From Kluyvera cryocrescens NBRC 102467 (lineage in GTDB: Bacteria > Pseudomonadota > Gammaproteobacteria > Enterobacterales > Enterobacteriaceae), in assembly GCF_001571285.1 (NCBI RefSeq), contig NZ_BCTM01000025.1, forward strand, positions 1 to 64,000: DNA of 64,000 nucleotides, read 5' to 3'. This document shows, in pieces, positions 1-10,605 of this stretch (its first letter is position 1; each line of letters opens with the position of its first letter). Made by a program: the position numbers and the translations under genes. A model generated the notes under the pieces. That model searched no databases and had not been told where the DNA came from. It was given only the letters and a program-made list of their open reading frames with translations.

Positions 1-14
1 TTGATTTGAATCAA
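1..14. promoter_or_regulatory. FNR-type binding site
   Basis: The sequence TTGATTTGAATCAA matches the FNR consensus TTGAT-N4-ATCAA in all ten defined positions. A weaker half-match (TTGATTTCAAAGCAA) lies at 45-59. The site sits about 280 bp past the 3' end of the ydeP-like gene, so it more likely serves a gene to the left of the window. That gene is not visible, so the regulatory role is inference. Confidence 0.6.
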
Positions 15-291
15 TTTACATGCCTAACCGACAAAATAGCTAAATTGATTTCAAAGCAACAACAGGTAATAAAATTATCATTAATGGGTAAAATTCCCGC
101 TGACGCCCACACCTATAAGGGGTAGAAATAGGGTTTCACGCCGATAGCACGAGCGGATGAGAATGGTGCAGAGGAAAGCGGGCCTGCGCGTATGTTGCCC
201 GCAGAGGCCCGTATGATGGCAGTCAAATCAGAGGAAAAAGACGTCCTGCAGGCCATATTGTGTTAACAGGGCCCGCAGAAGTCTGCGCGAA
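1..291. other. Left-edge intergenic region
   Basis: No convincing gene is visible here. The first 14 bases form a perfect FNR-type palindrome, listed separately. The rest, downstream of the ydeP-like stop codon, holds several short GC-rich inverted repeats, for example a CGCAG/CTGCG hairpin at about 274-287. None is followed by a clear T run, so I do not call a terminator. Confidence 0.5.
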
Positions 292-2580
<2,289 letters not shown>

Positions 2581-2897
2581 TTTTACCGCTTATTCTGTAG
2601 GCTATTTCAATGGTGAATACGGTAGCAATTTCGTTGGGCTAAAGATTTCCTCTTCACGGAGTACGCACGTTCTACGCTGTACGGGTTAGGCCAGCGCTCC
2701 CTGCAGGTGGCATATCCGCTCACCCGCGGTCAGCGTAAATGCACTGTCCCACAATAAAAATGGGGTTGATCTGATACGAACAACCTCTTATTTTCATCGC
2801 TGTTTTTTTTACCTGGGTCCTACGATGTCGACGATGAGTAAAGCGCACGCGGTAGTGAACAGCGGAATAAGAAGAAGAATAAGCTGAGGAATTTGTT
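2581..2897. other. Intergenic region, divergent promoters
   Basis: These 317 bases lie between the start of the ydeP-like gene (minus strand) and a small plus-strand gene at 2898. They should hold the promoters of both. I see no strong sigma-70 match and no repeat. Open frames on the minus strand (about 2720-2998) have atypical composition and cover the small gene, so I treat them as chance. Confidence 0.4.
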
Positions 2898-2987
2898 ATG
2901 TGGTTATTTATTGGCACCACCGCCGTCGCCATTCTGGCTACGCTGATGCTGGTTTGGCTTGACGATAGAATTGCCGATCCAGAGTAA
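2898..2987 (+). CDS. Small single-pass membrane protein
   Basis: This 29-codon frame begins MWLFIGTTAVAILATL and ends in a charged tail, LDDRIADPE. One hydrophobic stretch of about 18 residues (roughly 2-20) would span the inner membrane. A good ribosome-binding site (GAGGA at 2886-2890) lies seven bases before the ATG, and an inverted repeat follows the stop codon. This layout resembles known enterobacterial small membrane proteins, many of which bind larger membrane partners or respond to stress. I do not recognise this one and give it no function. The start, RBS and hydrophobic pattern support a real gene; expression is unproven. Confidence 0.6.
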   Translation: MWLFIGTTAVAILATLMLVWLDDRIADPE

Positions 2988-2995
2988 AGACGGAG

Positions 2996-3028
2996 CATGT
3001 TCCGCGCCGCAGCATGGCGCGGAACATG
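2996..3028. terminator. Inverted repeat between convergent genes
   Basis: A perfect 13-bp stem (CATGTTCCGCGCC with its complement) has a 7-base loop. It sits between the stop of the small plus-strand gene and the stop of the minus-strand aminotransferase gene. No long T run follows on either strand, so it may work as a weak bidirectional terminator or as an mRNA-stabilising hairpin. Confidence 0.5.
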
Positions 3029-3033
3029 ACGTA

Positions 3034-4215
3034 TTACAGCGACTTCGCCAGGCGTTCTACGGCGGTCACCAGCCCTTCTTCAGAGACGGTCGAGTAGGAT
3101 AAACGCAGGGTGCGGGTATCCGGATTATCGTTATAGAACGCTTCACCTGGCACGTACACCACCCCATTTTCCAGCGTCTTCTCCAGCCACTTCATGGTAT
3201 CAAACGGATAGCGGAAGCGAGCCCACAGGAACATCCCGCCTTTCGGACGGCTGAACTCCAGATGCTCGCCCAGACGGCTTTCCAACGCGTTAGCCAGCGC
3301 ATCGCACTTCTTGCGATAGTCTTCACGAATCAGCGCAATCTGGCTTTCCAGACGGTTCATGCTGAGGTATTCAGCGGTGATCACCTGCGACAGCATGTTG
3401 GTGTGCAGGTCGGCGGCCTGTTTGACGATCACCGTCTGTTGCGCCAGCCAGTCGGGCATGACGATCCAACCGATACGCATCCCCGGCGCGAGGATCTTCG
3501 AGAAGGTTGAGGTGTACACCACCTGATCTTCACAGCCCAATTCAACGGCGTGCTGATACAGCGGGCGCTGCACTTCATCGGTAAAGCTGATTTCGCCGTA
3601 CGGATCGTCTTCGATGATCACAAAGTCATGCTGTTTTGCCAGCTCGACCAGCCGACGGCGACGATCGTCGCTCAGGGTTTTGCCGCCAGGGTTACCGAAG
3701 GTGGGAACCAGATAGACTGCTTTGACGGTGGTGGTGGTCAGCAGCTCGGCGAGCTGTTCCACCAGCATGCCGTGGTCATCGGTATCGACGCTGAGAATAT
3801 TAGCCTGCGCCAGTTGGAAAACCTGCAGCGCCGCCAGATAGGTCGGGCGCTCAACGACAATCGCGTCGCCCGGGTCGAGCAACGTGCGCGCCACGATATC
3901 CAGCGACTGCTGTGAACCAGAAGTGATGTACACGTGGCTGGCCTGACAGGCCACGCCGCGCGCCTGGCACAGTTCGCTGACCGCCTGACGTAGCGGCGGA
4001 TAGCCCTCAGTCAAACCATACTGGAACGCATCGTTGAAACGTTCGCTCATCACCTTCTGCACCGCCAGCTCCAGCCCTTCGGTATCAAAAAGCTCCGGGG
4101 CCGGAATACCGCCACCGAGAGAAATCACGCCGGGTAATTTACTGTGCTTTAAGAGTTCGCGGACGGCGGAGGGTTTGAGTTCACCCGCGCGGACGGCGAG
4201 GCGCCGATCGTGCAT
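3034..4215 (-). CDS. PLP-dependent aminotransferase (LysN/MocR-like fold)
   Basis: This is a 393-residue fold-type I aminotransferase of class I/II, resembling 2-aminoadipate and aromatic amino acid aminotransferases (LysN/ARO8 group). Visible features are the phosphate-binding SGSQQSLD segment near residue 100, PTFGNPGG with Asn175, the IEDDPYGEI segment with Asp203, and the PLP lysine in STFSKILAPGMRIGW (Lys240). The arginine in the final TLRLSYS segment should bind the substrate carboxylate. There is no N-terminal GntR domain, so it is an enzyme and not a MocR regulator. It is cytoplasmic. The start is backed by AAGGAAAAG upstream of the ATG. It lies downstream of gss, separated by a strong hairpin, so it is probably transcribed separately. 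The natural amino donor cannot be read from sequence. Confidence 0.85.
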   Translation of the reverse strand: MHDRRLAVRAGELKPSAVRELLKHSKLPGVISLGGGIPAPELFDTEGLELAVQKVMSERFNDAFQYGLTEGYPPLRQAVSELCQARGVACQASHVYITSGSQQSLDIVARTLLDPGDAIVVERPTYLAALQVFQLAQANILSVDTDDHGMLVEQLAELLTTTTVKAVYLVPTFGNPGGKTLSDDRRRRLVELAKQHDFVIIEDDPYGEISFTDEVQRPLYQHAVELGCEDQVVYTSTFSKILAPGMRIGWIVMPDWLAQQTVIVKQAADLHTNMLSQVITAEYLSMNRLESQIALIREDYRKKCDALANALESRLGEHLEFSRPKGGMFLWARFRYPFDTMKWLEKTLENGVVYVPGEAFYNDNPDTRTLRLSYSTVSEEGLVTAVERLAKSL

Positions 4216-4261
4216 AGTCTTTTCCTTTTCTGTCTTGTAGTTGTGTTTATTGCCAGCGGAT

Positions 4262-4304
4262 TTTTAAAAGTAGCCCGGTCAAACGCAGCGACGTCGGGCT
4301 ACTT
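4262..4304 (-). terminator. Rho-independent terminator of gss
   Basis: A 10-bp perfect stem (AAGTAGCCCG with its complement) is followed on the minus strand by TTTTAAAAAT. It begins eight bases past the gss stop codon and ends before the aminotransferase start, so it should separate the two transcripts. Confidence 0.7.
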
Positions 4305-4312
4305 ATCCGCCT

Positions 4313-6178
4313 TTATTCGTTATCTTTAATGACGACCAGCGGTTCGATATCGCTCTCTTTTTTAATCACCAGAGAGTCATCGCCCCGCAGGCAGGTGCCG
4401 CCATAGTTACCGCCAACGGTAAAGGTACATACCTGAATATATTTTCCCGCCACGTTTGGCAAGCACCAAAGTTGCTGGTAAATATTTTTTCGGTCGACAA
4501 ATTTCCCGCTGGTCTGATCCAGCAACTGGTCGTGGCCGCTGACTAAATCGATATTGCTGCCGCAGCGGCCGGAAATCGGCTTCACGGCATAGCCGGTTTT
4601 CGCCAGATGCTCACTGACTTCAAAATCGGTATCCAGCAGATACGGGTGGTTCGGGAACAGCGACCACAGTACTGGCAAAATGGCTTTGTTGCCGGGGATC
4701 ACCGTCCAAAGCGGCTCAAAGACCATCACTTCCGGACGCAGCAGCACATCAATCAGGCGCACTTCGTTATCCGGATGGCCGGTACGGATCGGCACCGCCG
4801 CGTACTCGCTTTCACTGACTTCACGCACCTGCTCAATGGCGGTTTCCCACGCCCAGGTTTTCCACACGCAGTTCACCAGACGCCCATCGCCATCAATCAG
4901 CTGGCCTGCAGCATCCCAGCGCAGCTCGTCAAGGCCGTAGAGAATTTTGCACTCAAACCCTGCCTGGGTCAGCGCACGCTGCATAAACTGAGCGTGATAG
5001 TTTTCTTCGAGATCTTTGTCCTGCATGATGTGGACAAACGGTCGCGCCAGGCTGTGTTTCCACGCGCCCACCAGCTCGCTCAGCAGCTCTTCCGCCGGGT
5101 TATGGCCACTGCCCTGATAGCCGGTTTTCAGCCACTGTTCGAGGATCAGACCACCTTCCGTATGGCAGGATGCGGAGTCGGCGTTGTATTCATAGACCTT
5201 CAGCCCACGCTCATCCATACAGAAATCCATCCGCCCGGTGATCATGTCATGGCGACGACGCTGCCACGACAGGCGCAGACGCGGCCAGAGGATTTTCGGG
5301 ATATCAAACAGCGCCAGCAGATTGTCATCGCGCATCACTTTATCGGTGGCGTGGAGATACATCAGGTGCATCTCGTTGGTCGCTTTAATCAGCTCCTGCT
5401 CCGCACTTTCCGTCATGGTGAAGTACTGATACGGATCGCGGTTAATCACGTGGCCGTTCGCCGCAACGTACGCTTTTTGCAGCGAGTCGCGCTCATCCAG
5501 CCAATCGCCGTCGAACTGACCGTGATTATCGAGACGTGCTCCGCCAAGCTTCAGCGCTTCACCAGCAATGGCGGGCTGAGGCAGGCTAAAACGGGCGTCG
5601 TCGGTCTGGATCATCCAGCCGAGAATCGTGGTGTCGTCAAAGGTGTCATGCAGAATGTAGTGGCCGTCTTTGACTTCAAGCATCAGTTCACGGGTCCACT
5701 GTTGCCCTGCCGGCAGCGGCGAGTGCAGCACGTTCTGCTCGGCGATTCGCACCTTGTTGCCAAGCAGTTGGGTGATCACCGCTACGTGCCCGGTTTCATT
5801 AAATTCCCCCCCCTTCTGCCAGATAAGTAGTGAGCCGACGAGCGGCGGGCGGCGTGAACCGTTGGCGAAAGCCTGCAACGGCAAAATGGCGTCATTCACC
5901 ACCTGGCGCAGATAGCGCAAAGAAAAGATCTCGTAGGCCATGCCAACGTCGGTGAAGACAAATCCGTAGGTGATAAACAGGAAGCGGCGGGCAAACTCGA
6001 CGCATTGCCACTTGTAGCCCATGTATTCGTTGTCGATGTAGCTGCGAAACGATGCGTCGTCAGGCATGTCGCCTGGCTTTAAACTGCTGTAATTCGAAGA
6101 GTAAATGGCTACGCCGCCCGGCGCATACCCCAACAACGTGCCAAATGGGGCGTCACTATTGGTACTTCCCGTATTCAT
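4313..6178 (-). CDS. gss: Bifunctional glutathionylspermidine synthetase/amidase
   Basis: This 621-residue protein corresponds to E. coli Gss (about 619). The N-terminal CHAP-type amidase domain (about residues 1-200) hydrolyses glutathionylspermidine; its catalytic cysteine is Cys59 in YKWQCVEFARRF, with the partner histidine in NETGHVAVI. The C-terminal ATP-grasp domain (about 210-621) joins glutathione to spermidine using ATP, with motifs such as FCMDERGLKVYEYNADSA and the late KPISGRCGSN segment. It is cytoplasmic and adjusts the glutathione-spermidine conjugate pool, which in E. coli also modifies protein thiols under oxidative stress. The ATG is preceded by GAGGAAGG. It is divergent from a DsbA-like gene and yghU, so three thiol-linked genes lie together. 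A related ATP-grasp gene, ygiC, is near 54.4 kb. Confidence 0.95.
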   Translation of the reverse strand: MNTGSTNSDAPFGTLLGYAPGGVAIYSSNYSSLKPGDMPDDASFRSYIDNEYMGYKWQCVEFARRFLFITYGFVFTDVGMAYEIFSLRYLRQVVNDAILPLQAFANGSRRPPLVGSLLIWQKGGEFNETGHVAVITQLLGNKVRIAEQNVLHSPLPAGQQWTRELMLEVKDGHYILHDTFDDTTILGWMIQTDDARFSLPQPAIAGEALKLGGARLDNHGQFDGDWLDERDSLQKAYVAANGHVINRDPYQYFTMTESAEQELIKATNEMHLMYLHATDKVMRDDNLLALFDIPKILWPRLRLSWQRRRHDMITGRMDFCMDERGLKVYEYNADSASCHTEGGLILEQWLKTGYQGSGHNPAEELLSELVGAWKHSLARPFVHIMQDKDLEENYHAQFMQRALTQAGFECKILYGLDELRWDAAGQLIDGDGRLVNCVWKTWAWETAIEQVREVSESEYAAVPIRTGHPDNEVRLIDVLLRPEVMVFEPLWTVIPGNKAILPVLWSLFPNHPYLLDTDFEVSEHLAKTGYAVKPISGRCGSNIDLVSGHDQLLDQTSGKFVDRKNIYQQLWCLPNVAGKYIQVCTFTVGGNYGGTCLRGDDSLVIKKESDIEPLVVIKDNE

Positions 6179-6334
6179 GAACCTTCCTCAAACATACCGT
6201 GCGATTTAATCGCCTGAACGTTGAAATTTATCCGACAAAAGTGGATTAATCATACACCCGAGTATGCGAGGATGACCCATTACAGGGAAAAATAATCCTC
6301 CGAAAAATCGCCATCAATGACATCAGGAGTCCGC

Positions 6335-6883
6335 ATGAGTTTACAGGCACAGCCGCTGGTTTGGGGCCATGGAGCGCGCACGTTCGAGGTGTTTCTGGAG
6401 CCCACCTGCCCATTTTCCGTAAAGACTTTCAATAAGCTGGACGCGCTGCTGGCGCTGGCCGGTGAAGATAAAATCAGCGTAAAAATTCGTTTGCAGTCGC
6501 AGCCGTGGCATCTGTTTTCCGGCGTGATTGTTCGCTGCATTCTCGCCGCCTCCACCCTGACGGACGGCAAAGCCGCCGCACATAAGGTGATGCAAGCGGT
6601 CGCTGACCATCGCGAAGAGTTTGAATTTACCGATCACTGCAGCGGCCCCAACATGCAGGCCACGCCGCAGGAGATCATCGAACGCCTGGAGCGCTACAGC
6701 GGCGTACCGCTGGCCGAGGCGTTTGGCCACCCCGAGCTGCAAAAAGAGATCAAATGGCACGCCCGCTATGCCCGACAGAACGGCGTTCACGTCTCCCCAA
6801 CCTTTATGGTTAACGGGCTGATTCAGCCGGATTTAGGCAGCGGCGATGACGTTAGCGTCTGGGCAGCGCGGCTTTTTGCCTGA
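6335..6883 (+). CDS. DsbA-like thioredoxin-fold protein
   Basis: This 182-residue protein has a DsbA-type thioredoxin fold. It shows an active-site-like EPTCPFSVKTFNK segment with a single cysteine (CPFS in place of CXXC) and a cis-proline segment, NGVHVSPTFMVNG. A helical insertion lies between them. There is no signal peptide, so it should be cytoplasmic, unlike true DsbA. With only one cysteine in the motif, a reductase, glutathionylation-linked or peroxidase-linked role fits better than classical disulfide oxidation. I chose the ATG at 6335, preceded by CAGGAG; an ATG 18 bases upstream lacks this signal. It runs in the same direction as yghU, 50 bp away, and is divergent from gss. The specific function is not known to me. 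Confidence 0.8.
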   Translation: MSLQAQPLVWGHGARTFEVFLEPTCPFSVKTFNKLDALLALAGEDKISVKIRLQSQPWHLFSGVIVRCILAASTLTDGKAAAHKVMQAVADHREEFEFTDHCSGPNMQATPQEIIERLERYSGVPLAEAFGHPELQKEIKWHARYARQNGVHVSPTFMVNGLIQPDLGSGDDVSVWAARLFA

Positions 6884-6933
6884 GACTGCTACACTTTCAC
6901 CCTCAACACATCATCAAGAAAAGGCGAGCGATT

Positions 6934-7800
6934 ATGTCAGAGAACACCTATCAGCCACCCAAAGTCTGGGAGTGGACGCAAAGCAGCGGCGGCGCATTCG
7001 CCAATATTAACCGCCCGATTTCCGGTGCCACCCATGAGCAAGCGTTGCCGGTGGGTCATCACCCGCTCCAGCTCTATTCTCTGGGCACACCTAACGGCCA
7101 GAAAGTCACCATCATGCTGGAAGAACTGTTGGCGGTGGGCGTCACTGAGGCTGAGTACGATGCATGGTTAATCCGCATTGGCGAAGGGGATCAGTTCTCC
7201 AGCGGTTTTGTCGAAGTGAACCCGAACTCAAAAATCCCTGCCTTGCGCGATCACTCAACCACCCCGCCAACCCGCGTGTTTGAGTCCGGCAACATTCTGC
7301 TTTATCTGGCGGAAAAATTTGGTCACTTCCTGCCAAAAGACCCGGCGGGACGTACCGAAACGCTGAACTGGCTATTCTGGCTGCAGGGCTCAGCCCCGTT
7401 CCTCGGCGGCGGCTTCGGCCATTTCTATAACTACGCGCCGGTCAAAATTGAGTACGCGATCAACCGCTTTACCATGGAAGCCAAGCGCCAGCTCGACGTG
7501 CTGGACAAACAGCTGGCGCGCGGTCGTTATGTCGCCGGAGAGGAGTACACCATCGCCGATATGGCTATCTGGCCGTGGTACGGTAACGTGGTGCTGGGCA
7601 ACGTCTACGGCGCGGATGAGTTCCTTGATGCGCAGAGCTACAAAAATGTCATGCGCTGGGCGCAGGATATTGCCAGCCGTCCAGGCGTGAAGCGCGGTCG
7701 TATCGTCAACCGCACCAATGGCCCGTTAGATGAGCAGCTGCATGAGCGTCATGACGCCCGCGATTTTGACACCAATACCGAAGATAAACGTCAGAAGTAA
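6934..7800 (+). CDS. yghU: Glutathione S-transferase-like disulfide-bond reductase YghU
   Basis: The protein has 288 residues, the same length as E. coli YghU, of the Nu-class/Ure2p-like GST group. These enzymes bind two glutathione molecules per subunit and show disulfide-bond reductase activity, with little classical transferase activity. The thioredoxin-like domain (about residues 45-130) includes LYSLGTPNGQKVTIMLEE and the glutathione-binding VFESGNILLYLAEKFG segment. The helical GST C-terminal domain follows (about 140-270). It is cytoplasmic. The ribosome-binding site is AAGGCGAG. It lies next to gss and a DsbA-like gene. In E. coli the hydrogenase-2 operon follows, but here yghW follows directly after a terminator. 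Confidence 0.95.
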   Translation: MSENTYQPPKVWEWTQSSGGAFANINRPISGATHEQALPVGHHPLQLYSLGTPNGQKVTIMLEELLAVGVTEAEYDAWLIRIGEGDQFSSGFVEVNPNSKIPALRDHSTTPPTRVFESGNILLYLAEKFGHFLPKDPAGRTETLNWLFWLQGSAPFLGGGFGHFYNYAPVKIEYAINRFTMEAKRQLDVLDKQLARGRYVAGEEYTIADMAIWPWYGNVVLGNVYGADEFLDAQSYKNVMRWAQDIASRPGVKRGRIVNRTNGPLDEQLHERHDARDFDTNTEDKRQK

Positions 7801-7808
7801 GCCATTAT

Positions 7809-7834
7809 AGCCGGGTGCCTGGCACCCGGTTTTA
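7809..7834. terminator. Terminator between yghU and yghW
   Basis: The hairpin CCGGGTG-CCTGG-CACCCGG is followed by TTTTA on the plus strand. It starts about ten bases after the yghU stop and reaches the stop codon of the convergent yghW, so it may serve both genes, mainly yghU. Confidence 0.7.
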
Positions 7835-8122
7835 CTGCCCTTCCAGTCGGTACCCCGCCATAAAGTAGCGCACGGTGGTGCTGGAATCGTGCTCCTTAAA
7901 GAAATCCATCACCATTTCTTTATCCAACCCGTAGCGGCGCGTCAATATCCCCGCTTCCCAGGCGCTGAGCTGACGATCGCCGGTTTTCTCAAACATGCGA
8001 TGCGAAAAACCCAGTACGAAGCCGCGCTTGTAGTCCGCGCAAAATCCGACCACTTTCTGCGCACTATCGGCATAAGGCGCCTTCATTCCCGCAATCAGCC
8101 CCTTACCAAAATGGTTATCCAT
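7832..8122 (-). CDS. yghW: DUF2623 family protein YghW
   Basis: This 96-residue protein closely resembles E. coli YghW (95 residues, DUF2623), including the nearly invariant [17 protein letters not shown] segment and the downstream [20 protein letters not shown] segment. It has no signal peptide or membrane segment and no recognisable catalytic motif. The function is unknown in the family. In E. coli it sits near the hydrogenase-2 genes, which are missing here, so its retention argues against an obligate role with hydrogenase 2. The upstream region is AT-rich (8144-8162), consistent with a promoter. Confidence 0.9.
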   Translation of the reverse strand: MDNHFGKGLIAGMKAPYADSAQKVVGFCADYKRGFVLGFSHRMFEKTGDRQLSAWEAGILTRRYGLDKEMVMDFFKEHDSSTTVRYFMAGYRLEGQ

Positions 8123-8312
8123 CGTTCCCCCTCCCCCAATCGTTATATATAAAATTATATAGCGATATTTTGAGCGATGGCTAGCGCTATTTGCCAGCTA
8201 CCCATAAAGAGGCACCACGCGGGCTTTTTCCATGCATGTGATCGAGCCAACGGGCATTTATGTCGAAACAACGTATCGTGGAAACAGCGTTTCAAAAATG
8301 AAAGGAGAAGTT
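8123..8312. other. Divergent intergenic region yghW/gpr
   Basis: These 190 bases separate the divergent yghW and gpr starts. An AT-rich run (TTATATATAAAATTATATA, 8143-8161) contains possible -10 elements on the minus strand for yghW. An in-frame ATG at 8232 could extend gpr upstream, but it has no ribosome-binding site and is not part of the family length. Confidence 0.4.
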
Positions 8313-9353
8313 ATGGCCTGGCAAGCAAACCCAGCCCGTTATGAAAGTATGCAGTATCGCTACTGCGGTCGCAGCGGCCTCCAGCTTCCCGCGCTGTCTC
8401 TCGGCCTGTGGCACAGTTTTGGTCACATCCACGCACTCGACGAACAGCGTGCGCTGCTGCGAAAAGCCTTTGACTGCGGAGTCACCCACTTCGATCTCGC
8501 CAATAACTACGGTCCTCCACCGGGTAGCGCTGAAGAGAACTTCGGCCGCCTGCTACGTGACGATTTTGCCGGCTATCGCGACGAACTGATTATCTCGACC
8601 AAAGCGGGCTACGACATGTGGGCAGGGCCCTACGGCTCCGGCGGCTCACGCAAATATCTGCTGGCCAGCCTCGACCAAAGCCTCAAGCGTATGGGGCTAG
8701 ACTATGTCGATATCTTCTATTCGCACCGGGTCGATGAGAAAACGCCCATGGAAGAGACCGCCGCCGCGCTGGCGCAGGCGGTACAAAGCGGTAAAGCCCT
8801 GTACGTGGGAATCTCTTCGTATTCAACCGAACGTACTCAGGCAATGGTTGAACTGCTGCGCGAATGGAAGATCCCGCTGCTGATCCACCAGCCTTCTTAT
8901 AACCTGCTAAACCGCTGGGTAGATAAGAGCGGCCTGCTCGATACCCTTGAACACAACGGCGTCGGCTGTATTGCTTTTACGCCACTGGCGCAGGGGTTGC
9001 TGACCGGCAAATACCTTAACGGTATTCCCGACGGTTCACGCATGCAGACAGAGGGCAAAAAAGCGCGCGGCTTGACCGAGAACATGCTGAGTGAAAGCAA
9101 CTTAAGCAGCCTGCGCTTGCTCAATGAGATGGCGCAGCAGCGCGGGCAGTCGATGGCGCAAATGGCGCTGAGCTGGCTGCTTAAAGATCCACGCGTCACG
9201 TCGGTTCTGATTGGCGCTAGCCGTCCGGAGCAGATAGAGGAGAACGTGAAAGCGTTAGATAATCTGCATTTCTCGCCTGAAGAGCTGGCGCAGATAGATA
9301 AACACGTGGCGGATGGGCAGCTAAATCTCTGGCAGGCGTCGTCTGATAAATAG
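8313..9353 (+). CDS. gpr: L-glyceraldehyde 3-phosphate reductase (aldo-keto reductase)
   Basis: This 346-residue aldo-keto reductase of the AKR14 group equals the length of E. coli Gpr/YghZ. It reduces L-glyceraldehyde 3-phosphate, a toxic isomer, and also methylglyoxal with NADPH. The (beta/alpha)8 barrel shows FDLANNYGPPPGSAEENFGR near residue 65 (Asp and Tyr of the catalytic set), the lysine in IISTKAGY, the histidine in DIFYSHR, and the cofactor-binding SVLIGASRPEQIEEN near the C terminus. The chosen ATG has AAAGGAGAAG six bases upstream; longer in-frame starts lack this. It is cytoplasmic and monocistronic, followed by a REP-like palindrome. YqhD and DkgA further along serve a similar aldehyde-clearing purpose. 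Confidence 0.93.
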   Translation: MAWQANPARYESMQYRYCGRSGLQLPALSLGLWHSFGHIHALDEQRALLRKAFDCGVTHFDLANNYGPPPGSAEENFGRLLRDDFAGYRDELIISTKAGYDMWAGPYGSGGSRKYLLASLDQSLKRMGLDYVDIFYSHRVDEKTPMEETAAALAQAVQSGKALYVGISSYSTERTQAMVELLREWKIPLLIHQPSYNLLNRWVDKSGLLDTLEHNGVGCIAFTPLAQGLLTGKYLNGIPDGSRMQTEGKKARGLTENMLSESNLSSLRLLNEMAQQRGQSMAQMALSWLLKDPRVTSVLIGASRPEQIEENVKALDNLHFSPEELAQIDKHVADGQLNLWQASSDK

Positions 9354-9368
9354 ATCATCAGCGTTTAA

Positions 9369-9398
9369 GCAGGCCGGACAAGGCGTTATCCGGCCTGC
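9369..9398. repeat. REP-like palindrome after gpr
   Basis: GCAGGCCGGA, a 10-base loop and its exact complement match the pattern of enterobacterial REP/PU units (GCCGGA...AAGGCGTTATCCGGC). It lies between the convergent gpr and yqhA genes and may end or protect their transcripts. Confidence 0.65.
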
Positions 9399-9422
9399 TG
9401 TATTTTGGGGTATAGGCTGAGG

Positions 9423-9992
<570 letters not shown>

Positions 9993-10502
9993 TTACACAT
10001 CATGAGGACGAATGAATGGCCGTTGGTAGTCTGGCCACACCAGGGCAACCAGCTCTGGATAGGCTTCCTGCGCGAACTCCTGGTAACACTGCTGAAGGCT
10101 TGTCACCACCGGATCGCCCAGCGTGACCTGTTCACCCTTGAGGCAGCGGCGTTTAATTTCATCGTAATACTCGTAGACGGCGCCGTTGAGATCGCGACAA
10201 CGCTCCTGCGCCTCAAATAGGCCAGGCGTTTCTTTTAATTCATCTATCGACATGCGCTTAATCGTGGACTGGAGAAAATCGATATACTCATGATTAATAC
10301 GCCAATACCATGGCGGCGTAATGGTGCTCATCAGCCCGGCGAAATGGTTTTCCCCTTCATCTTTGTTCAGCGGCGTGGCGACTGTTGAGGTAACAGTTTC
10401 ATTCTCAGTATCAGCAGTTTCGTTATTTTGGCCATACATGAAAAATAAAATAATGACGGTGAGTAACAGCAACACCATCACGAAATAAATAATACCGCTC
10501 AT
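9993..10502 (-). CDS. Membrane-anchored hypothetical protein
   Basis: This 169-residue protein is not one I recognise. It has one N-terminal hydrophobic helix (SGIIYFVMVLLLLTVIILFFMYG, about residues 2-24), a Thr/Glu-rich linker of about 30 residues, then a soluble domain with aromatic residues (TPPWYWRINHEYIDFL) and four cysteines. This suggests a single inner-membrane anchor with a soluble domain; the side of the membrane is uncertain. The start at ATG 10502 follows GTGGAGAAAACC, giving a well-placed GGAG. A near-consensus sigma-70 promoter (TTGACA-N17-TAAAAT) lies just upstream. It is divergent from two other unrecognised genes, and all three may form one functional group. No function is assigned. 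Confidence 0.7.
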   Translation of the reverse strand: MSGIIYFVMVLLLLTVIILFFMYGQNNETADTENETVTSTVATPLNKDEGENHFAGLMSTITPPWYWRINHEYIDFLQSTIKRMSIDELKETPGLFEAQERCRDLNGAVYEYYDEIKRRCLKGEQVTLGDPVVTSLQQCYQEFAQEAYPELVALVWPDYQRPFIRPHDV

Positions 10503-10522
10503 GGTTTTCTCCACTTTTTTTG

Positions 10523-10551
10523 ATTTTAAAAGTGCACCATGATAATGTCAA
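10523..10551 (-). promoter_or_regulatory. Sigma-70 promoter, near consensus
   Basis: On the minus strand, TTGACA (10551-10546) and TAAAAT (10528-10523) are separated by exactly 17 bases. Transcription would start about 14 bases before the ATG of the membrane-anchored hypothetical gene. On the other strand a TATAAT at 10562-10567 could be the -10 of the divergent gene, but it lacks a good -35. Confidence 0.65.
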
Positions 10552-10605
10552 CGAACCTCACTATAATAAAAAACACGCTCCAGCCAATCGAATGATGACG
10601 CCTAT

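Noticed and set aside
2720-2998. Minus-strand open frame of 92 codons
   Set aside because: It has no ribosome-binding site or family resemblance and covers a better-supported small plus-strand gene.
4607-5830. Long plus-strand open frame of 407 codons opposite gss
   Set aside because: It is a shadow of the codon bias of gss; its sequence is rich in His, Gln and Arg and resembles no protein.
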